Shown: positions 19,156 to 27,581 of the stretch, one piece after another
How the letters are laid out: each line of letters opens with the position of its first letter
Position numbering within the stretch: the stretch's first letter is position 1
From: PALSA-693 sp963702305
GTDB lineage: Bacteria; Actinomycetota; Acidimicrobiia; Acidimicrobiales; Palsa-688
Assembly (NCBI GenBank): GCA_963702305.1
Contig: CAVPBX010000018.1
Location: forward strand, 440,592 to 504,591
Length of the DNA: 64,000 nucleotides
Reading direction: 5' to 3'
Position numbers and translations under genes: made by a program
Notes under the pieces: model-generated
Database searches by the model: none
Seen by the model: the letters and a program-made list of their open reading frames with translations, nothing else
Told to the model about the DNA's origin: nothing

Positions 19156-20150
19156 CTACCGGCCCGCCACGTGCAACCGCCCGGCGCGCCGTTCGACCCG
19201 GCGCCCGCCGGCCAGCTCGCAGGCCTGGAACTCCCCGCCGGCCACGGCCAGGACCCGGGCCACCTCGGCCGCGGACGGCGGATGGCGTTCGGCGTCCGCG
19301 AAGGCGCCGGCCCCGCGCAGCCACCGCCGCACGGCCCGCCGGGCCAGCGGGCGGGGGGCAGTGCGCAAGGCCCGGGCGTCGGTCGGGTCGACCCCGGCCG
19401 ACAACGACTCCAGCAACTCGGCGTCCCCCGCCAGTAGTCCGGCCTGCCGGGCCAGGACCGGGACCACGTCCCGGCCGGCGACCTCCGACAGCAGGGGGAG
19501 GATCTCGGCCCGGACCCGGTTGCGGCGAAAACGGGCGTCCCGGTTGCTGGGGTCATCCACCGGGGTCGAGGCCCTCGGCGGCGCACAGGGCTGCCGTCTC
19601 CCACCGGCGCAGGCCGAGGAGGGGCCGGCGGGGCCGGTCGGACCTGGCGTCGGGCTCGTCGGGACCGGCCCCGGCGACCCGCATGCCGGCCAGCCCGTCC
19701 AGGGCTGCGCCCCGCAGCAGGGCCAGCACCACCGTCTCGGCCTGGTCGTCCATGGTGTGCCCGGTCAGCACGCCGGGCGGCAGGAGCCGGTAGCGGGCCA
19801 GGCGGGCCCGGGCCTCGAGGTCCGGGCCGGCCGGCACGGCGACCGGCGCGGGGCTCGAAGCGCGGCGCCGTACCGGGCCGCGGCGGCGGCGACCACGTCG
19901 GCCTCGGCGGCCGACCCGGGCCGGAGCCCGTGATCGACGTGGATGGCGACCGCGTCCAGCCCGGCCCGCGCCGCCAGGACCAGCAGCGCCAACGAGTCGG
20001 GACCGCCCGAGACGGCCAGGGCGACCGGCGCCCCGCCCGGCGCTGGGAAGGCGCACCGCCCCAGCAGCCGAGCGACGAGGGACTCGTCGACCGGCCCCGC
20101 CGGGCCGGCGGGCCGGCGGGGCGGGCCGGGCCGGATGGCGAGCGGACCAT
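19156..20150 (-). CDS. tilS: tRNA(Ile)-lysidine synthetase TilS (frame shifted)
   Basis: Modifies C34 of tRNA-Ile to lysidine so that AUA is read as Ile. The PP-loop SGGPDSLALL is encoded near 20000, followed by VDHGLRPGSAAEAD, LGTGHTMDD-type segment (LTGHTMDDQAETVVLALLRG), PLLGL, and DDPSNRDARFRRNRVRAEILPLL, all typical of TilS. At least three shifts (near 20090, 19860 and 19560) split it. The ATG at 20148-20150 overlaps the upstream gene's TAA (TAATG). The C-terminal substrate-recognition part is short but present. Confidence 0.9.
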
Positions 20151-21245
20151 TAGCCGAGCGCGACGGGCGGTCGGGCCGGCCGCGGTGCCGGGCGATCCAG
20201 TCCGCCGGGCGTGCGGATCTCGGGCCAGCTGGGCAGCCAGCCCGGGCCCTCCCACACCTTGGCCAGCAGGTCGCGACCGCCGGCCCCCTCGACCGCCTCG
20301 ATAAACCGCTCGCCCTGCTCGTACTGGCGCAACTTGGCGTCCATGCCGATCAGGGAGCTCAGCACCTTCGACAAGCCCCGCTGGCGCCGGCGCTGCTTGA
20401 GGACCTGGCCGAACCAGGCCGCGTTGGGGATGCGGTCGGCCCCGGCCCGGTCCATGGTGATGTCGCCGTGGCCTTCGAGCAGGCTCATCAGGCCGCCGAT
20501 CTCCTGGATGGCGGCGTACTGCTCCGGGCCGGCGATCAGGGTCAGCAGGCCGCCGTCGTCGAGCGGATTACGCCCGGCCCGGATCTCCTCGACGGACCGG
20601 CGCAGGGCGGCGAGCAACTGCTTGGGGTCCGGGTCGATGCCGGCCAGGGTGCGCTCGACGAGCGACAGGAAGTGCTCCCGCATCCACGGCACGCCGGTGA
20701 ACTGGGCCCGGTGGGTCACCTCGTGGAGGGCCAGCCACAGCCGGAACTCCCGGGCGGGGAACCCGTACCGGCGTTCGATGGCCACGACGTTGGGCCCGAC
20801 GTAGTAGACGATGTCCTGGTCCTCGGGGTGCTCGTCCTCGATGAGGAGCTGGTCGTACTGGCCGAGCACCCGGGTCGACATCCAGCCCAGCACCAACCCG
20901 ACCTGGGCGCCGGTCACCCGGCGGGATACCGCGGCCGGCACCGGGCTCCAGGAGCCCGCTGCGCTCCAACTGGGCGCCCGAGCTTGTCGGTGACCGGACG
21001 GAGCAGTCGCTGGAACGACGCCACGTTGGCGTCGCACCCATTGGGCCGGTCGGCCACCCGGGCCCGGGCCGGACCGGCCAGGGACCGCAACCCGGTCTCG
21101 GCCGCCACCAACTCCTCGGCCTCGGCCGTCAGCTCCTCGAAATCCGCTTCGAGGGCCCGCCGCTCGTAGGCCGTCAGCGCCTCTGCCGCCGGGCCACTCG
21201 GGTCGCCACGTTGATGGCGGTCTCCCAGGAGATCAGCTCAGCCAT
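20150..21245 (-). CDS. zinc-dependent metalloprotease-like protein, DUF2342 family (frame shifted)
   Basis: Member of the actinobacterial DUF2342 family, annotated elsewhere as putative hydrolase or F420-biosynthesis-associated protein; substrate unknown. The ATG at 21243-21245 gives MAELISWETAINVATRVARR; later VTGAQVGLVLGWMSTRVLGQYDQLL, IDVVYYVGPN-like segment (DIVYYVGPNVVAIERRYGFP) and the metal motif ALHEVTHRAQF (HExxH) with a distal EGHGD are seen. Frame moves near 21180, 20990 and 20945. It abuts tilS as Rv3626c-like genes do in Mycobacterium, and heads the long operon. Confidence 0.88.
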
Positions 21246-21315
21246 CGCGGCGCGCCCGATGCATGGGGCATCGTACCGTCGGCCGGCCCACGCGGTCGAC
21301 CGGCCGGACCGGCAG

Positions 21316-21522
21316 TCAGCGTCCCGAGCGAGGATCAGGCGATCTTCTGCCGCGGGTGCGGGGCACGGCCATGGGCTCGTGCTGGTAGCAGTACTTGCCG
21401 TTGTTGTACATCGACAGCTTGGTCTCGCAGCCCGGCTCACGGCAGGTCCGGTCCTTGCCGAACGACTTGGACGGCCGTTCGCTGCCGCTCAGGGTGTGTC
21501 CTCCGAGAGATCGTTCGCTCAT
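21316..21522 (-). CDS. small Cys/His protein of unknown function (68 aa)
   Basis: A short intact gene with an AGGTGGAG ribosome binding site just before the ATG at 21520-21522. The core CREPGCETKLSMYNNGKYCYQHEPM has the spacing C-x4-C-x12-C-x2-H, which looks like a small zinc-binding module. The N-terminal part is Ser- and Gly-rich and the tail is basic. It lies between the anti-sigma factor gene and the DUF2342 gene. I do not recognise a function; a role in the thiol-stress regulon is a guess from position only. Confidence 0.6.
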   Translation of the reverse strand: MSERSLGGHTLSGSERPSKSFGKDRTCREPGCETKLSMYNNGKYCYQHEPMAVPRTRGRRSPDPRSGR

Positions 21523-21566
21523 CACTCCACCTAACGCTCACCGGGCCGGCCGGATTCCTGCCCTCT

Positions 21567-21835
21567 CTATACGAGCTCGCGCGGCGGATCGGATGCCTTG
21601 GAGAGGACATCCGCCACCCGCTGCCGCAGCCCATCGGGGACCTGGTCCCGGCAGCAGCGAGCGATGGCCATCTTGAGCTCGGCTTCGAAGTCGAACGCCT
21701 CCAGGCAGGGCGAGCACTCGTCCAGGTGGTGCTGGATCGCCGTCCCGCCGCTCTTCGGTCAACTCCCCGTCAAGGAAGTAGTAGAGGGTGCGGAGCGCCT
21801 GCTCGCAGTCCCCTGCCGCTCGCCGGTTCGTCCAT
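21567..21835 (-). CDS. RsrA-like zinc anti-sigma factor (frame shifted)
   Basis: Mycothiol-system anti-sigma factor family. Reading across frames gives CEQALRTLYYFLDGELTEERR, then AIQHHLDECSPCLEAFDFEAELKMAIARCCRDQVPDGLRQRV. The HxxxCxxC zinc site (HHLDECSPC) and an upstream Cys are the hallmark of disulfide-sensing RsrA/RshA proteins. ATG at 21833-21835 opens the gene as MDEPASGRG and the frame must move once near 21800 and once near 21750. It follows the sigma gene by about 67 bases, the usual sigma/anti-sigma pairing, so it most likely binds the sigma factor under reducing conditions. Confidence 0.85.
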
Positions 21836-21902
21836 GTTGAAGTCGCCTGCCTGTCCGTCCATCTGGGTGGCCTGCGGATGCCTGCTCGGCGACGGAGTCT
21901 GC

Positions 21903-22481
21903 CTACGGAGCTTCGACGGCCGGCGCGACCAGCCCTCGCTCCATTCCAAAATCATGCAACGTCTTCTGCAGCGCCTTTCTTCCGCGATGCAGCCGGCTCA
22001 TCACCGTACCGATGGGAATGTCGAGGATGTCGGCGATCTCCTTGTAGGAGAATCCTTCGACGTCGGCCAGGAGGACGGCCATGCGGAACTGCTCGGGCAG
22101 GGCTTCGACCGCGGCCTTGACATCGCCCTCGGTGAAATGCTCGAGGACTTCCTCCTCCGCGCTGCGGCCCGCGCTCACGGCTTCGAGGCCGCCCAGGCGC
22201 CGGTACAGGTAGAGGTCCTCGACGTCGTCGATGTCGGTCTGCTCGGGGCGGCGCTTCCGGGCCCGGTAGGAGTTGATGAAGGTGTTGGTCAGGATGCGGT
22301 ACAGCCAGGCCTTGAGGTTGGTGCCCTCCTTGAACGAACCGAACGCCCGGTAGGCCTTGAGGTAGGTCTCCTGGACCAGGTCCTCGGCGTCGGCGGGATT
22401 GCGCGTCATGCGCAGGGCCGCGCTGTAGAGCGATCCCATGTACTCCATCGCCAGTTCCGCGAACTGGGCCTGATCGGCCAT
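21903..22481 (-). CDS. ECF sigma factor, SigR/SigH-like (192 aa)
   Basis: Directs transcription of thiol-oxidative stress genes in related Actinobacteria. Region 2 is MGSLYSAALRMTRNPADAEDLVQETYLKAYRAF...GTNLKAWLYRILTNTFINSYR, nearly the standard SigR sequence; region 4 is ALPEQFRMAVLLADVEGFSYKEIADILDIPIGTVMSRLHRGRKAL. The ATG at 22479-22481 starts MADQAQFAELAMEYMG; a GTG six bases upstream (VAG) is an alternative. It is divergent from gpsA across 126 bases. The open frame continues upstream antisense to gpsA, which is not coding. Confidence 0.93.
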   Translation of the reverse strand: MADQAQFAELAMEYMGSLYSAALRMTRNPADAEDLVQETYLKAYRAFGSFKEGTNLKAWLYRILTNTFINSYRARKRRPEQTDIDDVEDLYLYRRLGGLEAVSAGRSAEEEVLEHFTEGDVKAAVEALPEQFRMAVLLADVEGFSYKEIADILDIPIGTVMSRLHRGRKALQKTLHDFGMERGLVAPAVEAP

Positions 22482-22607
22482 GCCGGCCACCCTACTCGGG
22501 GCCTGCGACGGCCCCGGAGCGACTTTCGGGCCGGCGGCAGGGCGGCGGGGCGGGGCGGTTTGCCATAGGTTGTCCCCACCAGCGCACGTGGGGAGGCGTG
22601 AAGACAC

Positions 22608-23597
22608 ATGAACGTCACCGTGCTCGGAGCCGGCTCGTGGGGGACGACGGTCGCCAGCCTCACCACCGCCCTCAACCCGACCATCCTCTGGGCCCGCAAC
22701 CCGCAGGTGGCCGCGGAGATCAACGACCAGCACACCAACGCCGCCTATCTCCCCACCGTCACCCTCCCCCGGCGGCTGCGATCCACCGCCGATCTGGAGC
22801 AGGCGGTGCGCACCGCGGACGTGCTCATCGTCGGCGTCCCCTCCAAAGGGTTTCGGGGGGCCCTCGAGGACTGCCGCCAGTGGATTCGGCCGTGGATCCC
22901 CGTCGTCAGCCTGACGAAGGGGATCGAGTCGGGCAGCCTCCTGCGGATGACGCAGGTCATCGAGGAGCTCCTCCCCGGCCACCCCGCCGCCGCCCTCAGC
23001 GGCCCCAATCTGGCCCGGGAGATCATGGCCGGCCAGGCCGCCGCCAGCGTGATCGCCACCGAGGACCTCGGGGTGGGGGCGGCCCTGCAAGCGGTGCTGC
23101 GCCACCGGCTGTTCCGGGTGTACCGCAACCACGACGTGGTGGGCTGCGAGATCGGCGGGGCGCTCAAGAACGTCATCGCCATCGCGGCGGGGATCGGTGA
23201 GGGTCTCGGGGTCGGCGACAACACCCGGGCCGCGGTGATGACCCGCGGCCTCGCCGAGCTGGGCCGCCTGGGGGTGGCCATGGGCGCCGAGCCGCAGACG
23301 CTCGCCGGCTTGGCCGGCATGGGTGACCTGGTGGCCACCTGCATGAGCCCCTACAGCCGCAACCGCACGGTCGGCGAGTTGCTGGGCCGGGGGAAACCGC
23401 TCGACGAGATCCTCTCCGAGATGCACATGGTGGCCGAAGGAGTCGGCACGGCCCGCACCGCCCTGGCGCTCGCCGAGCAACATCAGGTCGAACTGCCGAT
23501 CTGCGAGGAGATCTACAAGGTGGTGATGGGCGAGCAGCGCCCGGTCGACGCCTACCGGGGCCTGCGTACCGCTGGCCACGAGGCCGACCCGGGCTAG
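22608..23597 (+). CDS. gpsA: NAD(P)-dependent glycerol-3-phosphate dehydrogenase GpsA, 329 aa
   Basis: Reduces dihydroxyacetone phosphate to sn-glycerol 3-phosphate for phospholipid synthesis. Seen: Rossmann GxGxxG at MNVTVLGAGSWGTTVAS, VPSKGFR, SLTKGIE, SGPNLAREI, the catalytic-Lys segment EIGGALKNVIAIAAGIGEGLG, and the GLAGMGDLVATCMSPYSRNR motif. ATG at 22608 has a GGGGAGG upstream. It ends in a CTAG shared with the stop of the convergent BluB-CobT gene. Confidence 0.97.
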   Translation: MNVTVLGAGSWGTTVASLTTALNPTILWARNPQVAAEINDQHTNAAYLPTVTLPRRLRSTADLEQAVRTADVLIVGVPSKGFRGALEDCRQWIRPWIPVVSLTKGIESGSLLRMTQVIEELLPGHPAAALSGPNLAREIMAGQAAASVIATEDLGVGAALQAVLRHRLFRVYRNHDVVGCEIGGALKNVIAIAAGIGEGLGVGDNTRAAVMTRGLAELGRLGVAMGAEPQTLAGLAGMGDLVATCMSPYSRNRTVGELLGRGKPLDEILSEMHMVAEGVGTARTALALAEQHQVELPICEEIYKVVMGEQRPVDAYRGLRTAGHEADPG

Positions 23598-25238
23598 GGC
23601 GCTGACTCGCCGGCGCCGGGCTCCCGGACGCGCGCCGCTTCCAAACGGATCCGCAGGCCGGCCTGGAGGACCGTCACCGCCAGGGCCGCTCCCGCGCCCT
23701 CGCCGGCCCGCAGCCGGAGATCGAGGATGGGCTCGAGCCCCAGGGCAGCCAGGACCGAGCTGTGGCCGACCTCCCGGCTGCGCTGGCCGGCGATGAGATG
23801 GGCGGCCACGGCCGGCTCCAGCTGGACGGCCACCAGCGCGGCCACCGACGTGGCCATCCCGTCCAGGACCACCACCCCGCCGCCGGCGGCGGCACCGAGC
23901 ACCACGCCGGTCAGGACCGCGAGCTCGCCGCCCCCGAGGGCGGCCAACAGCCGGCAGCGGATCGCGTACGCCGGCCAGGCGCGCCACGGCCCGCCCCACC
24001 ACGTGCCGCTTGGCGGCGAGCATCGCAGAGTCCGAGCCGGACCCCAGCCCGACCAGCGAGCCGGGGTCGGCGCCGAGCAGCGCCGCGGCCAGGGCGGCCG
24101 CCACCGTGGTGTTGCCCACGCCGACCTCGCCGAGGGCCACCAGCGACCGGCCGGACGACACCTCGGCGCCGGCCGCCATGAGCCGCTCCACGTCGCGGGC
24201 GGACAGTCCGTCGGAGTTGACCAGGTCGCCGCGGGGGTCAAGGGGGCGGGCCGATTCGGCCCCCTCCAACGGCGGCCCGTCGACGCCGGCATCGACCACC
24301 ACCACTTCCAGGCCGGCCGCGCGGGCGGCCACCGCCCCCACCGAGGTGCCGGCCACCGCCGCCTCGGCGACGTGCCGGGTCACCGACGTCGGGTAGGCGG
24401 ACACCCCGTGGGACGCGACCGGGTGATCGGCCGCGGCCAGCACCAGCGCGCCGCCGGCCGGCGGCGGGCCGAGGGCCAGGATCCGGTCGATGGCCCGGTC
24501 CAGGGCCCCGAGCGAGCCGGGCGCGGTGAGGATCCGATCGCCGCTGTCATGAGCCGCGACGACGGCGGCCGGGAGGGGGGCCGCCACCCGGGACACGGGC
24601 GGGGACGGCTCCCCACCATCCGCCTCCGCCGGCCACCGTTCCCGCACCACCAGCCCGTCGAGCGGTAGCCGTTGCGACCAGCCCCGCCGCTCCAAGCCCG
24701 GCGCCGGCGGGCGCTCGTCGGGCCAACCGAGGCACAACCAGCCGAGGGTGGCCACCCCATCGGGGGCGCCGACCAGGACCGCGAGCTCGCCGGGCTCGAA
24801 CAGGGTCACCCATCCCACCCCGAGCCCCTCCGCCCGGGCGGCCAGCCAGAGGTTCTCGATGGCGCAGGCGCACGACCACATGTCGGCGTCGACGAAGGTG
24901 GCCCGGCCCAGCACGCCGGCCGGCGCGGCCCGCCGGTCGCAGCACACGACCAGGCCGAGCGGCGCCTCCCGGATGCCTTCCAGGTCGAGGTCGAGCAGGT
25001 GGCGGGCCGCGTCGGGTGTCATGGCGCCGGCCTGCGCCAGGCGGGCCCGGTCGGCCATGACTGCCGCCCGGGCCCGGGTGGTGGCGGCGCCCACCAGCAC
25101 GAACCGCCAAGGCTGCGAATGGCCGACGGAGGGGGCGGTGTGGGCCGCGGCCAGCACCCGGGCCAGGATGTCCTCGTCGACCGGATCGGGCCGGAAGCGC
25201 CGGATGTCGCGGCGGGCGGCCAGGATCCGGTGCAGCAC
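23594..25238 (-). CDS. BluB-CobT fusion: DMB synthase plus nicotinate-nucleotide:DMB phosphoribosyltransferase
   Basis: Two activities of cobamide lower-ligand synthesis in one chain. Residues about 1-200 are BluB, the flavin-destructase that makes 5,6-dimethylbenzimidazole: LAARRDIRRFRPDPV, APSVGHSQPWRFV, WMT-type C-terminal WLCLGWPDERP. Residues about 225-548 are CobT: VASHGVSAYP, EVGVGNTTVAAALAAALLG and, after a frame shift near 23960, LEPILDLRLRAGEGAGAALAV. GTG at 25236-25238 is used as start, but in-frame codons upstream (WAFPTDERQ) resemble BluB N-termini, so the protein may begin earlier. No cobalamin riboswitch was recognised upstream. Confidence 0.88.
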
Positions 25239-25447
25239 CTGGCGCTCGTCGGTCGGAAAGGCCCAACCCGCGGGGTCGGCCGCGCGCGCGTCGCGGCGCT
25301 GGACGGGTCACCGATGGTCGGCACCGGGCGGGGCCAGGCTGGCGGCGGCTGATGGGAAGGCGGCACGAGTTCGGAGCGTAGGACCCCCCGGGGCACCCCG
25401 ACGCGTTTCGCCCGGTCGAACTGGTGCGGTCGCTAGGGTCGCGACGC

Positions 25448-26254
25448 GTGAGCGGGCCGCGTTTCGCCTTCCTCGACCATCCTGGCCCCATCGCCTTCGC
25501 CCACCGGGGGGGCGCCCTGGAGGCCACGGAGAACACCTGGACCTCCTTTACCCACGCCCGCGACCTCGGCTACCGCTACATCGAGACGGACGTCAACGCC
25601 TCGGCCGACGGCGTGGTCCTGACCATCCACGATCCCTTCCTGCAGCGCGTCAGCGACCGCACCGGGCTGGTCCGGGAAATGACCTGGCAGCAGCTCTCGG
25701 AGGTCCGCCTGACGCCGCGCCCGGGGCCGGCCACCCCCGCCGGCGAGCCCATCCCCCGCCTCGACGAGGTCCTGGCCGCCTGGCCGGAGATGCGCTGGAA
25801 CATCGACGCCAAACACGACAGCACCATCGATCCGCTCATCGAGACCCTGCGGAAGGCGGGCGCGGTCGAGCGGGTGTGCGTGACGTCATTTTCCGATCGC
25901 CGGCTCACGCGTATGCGGAAGGCGTTGGGCCCGAAGCTGTGCACGGCGATGGGCCCCGCCGGGGTGGGCGCCCTCCGGCTGGCCAGCGCGCTGCCCCGGG
26001 CCGCGGCGACGCCGGCGGCGGCGCCACTCGGCCGGTTTGGGGCGGCCCAGGTGCCGATACGGCAGGGCTGGATGCCGATGGTGGACCGCCGCCTGGTGGA
26101 TACCGCCCACCGGGCCGGGCTGCAGGTGCACGTGTGGACCATCGACGACGAGACCACCATGGCGCGCCTGCTCGACCTGGGGGTGGACGGGATCATGACC
26201 GACCGCCCGACGGTGTTGAAGGGGCTACTCGAACGGCGCCAGGCCTGGTACTAG
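25448..26254 (+). CDS. glycerophosphodiester phosphodiesterase (268 aa)
   Basis: Hydrolyses glycerophosphodiesters to glycerol 3-phosphate and an alcohol. Motifs: AHRGGALEATENT with the catalytic His, YIETDVNASADGVVLTIHDPFLQR with Glu/Asp metal ligands and second His, then WNIDAKHD, HVWTIDDETTMARLLDLGVDGIMTDRP near the C-terminus. GTG at 25448 (VSGPRFAFLDHPG) is chosen; eight further codons lie upstream in frame. No signal peptide, so probably cytoplasmic. It faces the BluB-CobT gene divergently, and its stop CTAG is shared with the convergent P450 gene. Confidence 0.92.
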   Translation: MSGPRFAFLDHPGPIAFAHRGGALEATENTWTSFTHARDLGYRYIETDVNASADGVVLTIHDPFLQRVSDRTGLVREMTWQQLSEVRLTPRPGPATPAGEPIPRLDEVLAAWPEMRWNIDAKHDSTIDPLIETLRKAGAVERVCVTSFSDRRLTRMRKALGPKLCTAMGPAGVGALRLASALPRAAATPAAAPLGRFGAAQVPIRQGWMPMVDRRLVDTAHRAGLQVHVWTIDDETTMARLLDLGVDGIMTDRPTVLKGLLERRQAWY

Positions 26255-27504
26255 CGCCCCGCCGGCAGGACCCGTGGCCCGGGGGTAAACGACACGGGCA
26301 GGTGTTTCGTCCCGTTGATGAAGTTGGACCGCAAGCGCTCCGCCGGCCCGGCCGGCGCCAGGTCCGGCATGCGGTCGAGGAGGTGCTCGAACATGACCCG
26401 GATCTCCATGCGGGCCAGGTTGGCGCCCAGGCAGAAGTGCGGGCCGCCGCCGCCGAAGGCGATGTGCGGATTGGGGTCGCGGCCGATGTCGAAGGCGTCG
26501 GGCTGGTCGAAGACGGTCTCGTCGCGGTTGGCCGAGATGTGGAAGAAGACCACCTTCTGGTCAGCCTGGATCGGCTGGTCGCCGATGACGGTGTCGGACG
26601 CGGTCTGGCGCCGGAAGTTCATGACCGGGGTGACGTAGCGCAGCATCTCCTCCACGGCCGTGGGCAGGAGGGCCCGGTCGGCGACCAGACGCTGCCACTG
26701 GTCGGGATTGTCGAAGAACGCCTTCATGCCGCCCGCCATCAGGTTGCGGGTGGTCTCGTTGCCGGCGACGGACAGGAGGAGGAAGAAGAGCTCGAGCTCG
26801 AGGTCGGAGAGTCGTTCGCCGTCGACGTCGACCTGGGTGAGGACGGTCATGAGGTCGGTGCCGTGGCCGGCGGCGCGCTTCGCCGCGAACAGCTCCGAGG
26901 CGTAGGCATAGAGCTCCATGGCCGCCTGGGTGGCCCGATCAGCGCTGATCTGGAACTCCGGGTCCTCGTTGCCGATCATCTGGTTGGACCAGTCGAAGAC
27001 CAGGTGCCGGTCGGCCCGGGGCACGCCGAGCAGCTCGGCGATGACGATCAGGGGCAGCTCGGCCACCAGGTCGGTGACGAAGTCGGCCCGGCCGGTCTCG
27101 ATGACCGCGTCGATGATCTCGTCGGCGGTCTCGTGAATGTGCTCCTCCAGCTGGGCCACCATCCGGGGCGTGAAGCCCTTGTTGACCAGCCGCCGGTAAC
27201 GGGTGTGCAGCGGCGGGTCCATGTTGAGCATCATCAGCTGCTGCTGCGGGAGCTCCTCCGGCGGCAGGTCCCAGATGTACACGGCCTTGGGGGCGGACGA
27301 GAACCGCTCGAAGTCGCGGTTGACCGCCACGCAATCCTGGTAGCGGGTGACGGCCCAGAAGCCCGGCCCGCCCAGCGGTTCGTCCTGCCACACCACGCCC
27401 TGGCGGCGCAGTTCGGCGAACCGCTCGTGCGGCACCGCCTCCACGAAGTTGGCGGCGTCGACGAGGTCGATGGCCGGCCCGGTGGTATCCACTGACGCTG
27501 TCAT
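26251..27504 (-). CDS. cytochrome P450, CYP125/142-like (417 aa)
   Basis: Heme mono-oxygenase. Motifs by residue: I-helix AGNETT at 247-252, ExxR E286-R289 (EEMLR), heme loop FGGGGPHFCLG with the axial Cys at 358. The sequence around the heme (GPHFCLGANLARMEI) and the MLNMDPPLHTRYRRLVNKGFTPR segment resemble the actinobacterial steroid or acyl side-chain hydroxylases CYP125/CYP142/CYP123. The start ATG (27502-27504) gives MTASVDTTGPAIDL. Neighbouring acyl-CoA ligase, CoA-transferase and an HsaC-like enzyme make a role in steroid or terpenoid breakdown plausible, but substrate is not shown by sequence. Confidence 0.93.
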   Translation of the reverse strand: MTASVDTTGPAIDLVDAANFVEAVPHERFAELRRQGVVWQDEPLGGPGFWAVTRYQDCVAVNRDFERFSSAPKAVYIWDLPPEELPQQQLMMLNMDPPLHTRYRRLVNKGFTPRMVAQLEEHIHETADEIIDAVIETGRADFVTDLVAELPLIVIAELLGVPRADRHLVFDWSNQMIGNEDPEFQISADRATQAAMELYAYASELFAAKRAAGHGTDLMTVLTQVDVDGERLSDLELELFFLLLSVAGNETTRNLMAGGMKAFFDNPDQWQRLVADRALLPTAVEEMLRYVTPVMNFRRQTASDTVIGDQPIQADQKVVFFHISANRDETVFDQPDAFDIGRDPNPHIAFGGGGPHFCLGANLARMEIRVMFEHLLDRMPDLAPAGPAERLRSNFINGTKHLPVSFTPGPRVLPAGR

Positions 27505-27581
27505 AAGGGCCCGAACGTACGCCCGCCTGGGGGGAGCGTCAACGAGACCGATCCCGCTCTCTGGGACGACGCCGCGGGCCG

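Noticed and set aside
25239..25447. Cobalamin riboswitch upstream of the BluB-CobT gene
   Set aside because: I looked for the conserved B12-box elements on the minus strand and did not see them; the gap is GC-rich with no convincing pairing pattern. A covariance-model search would settle it.
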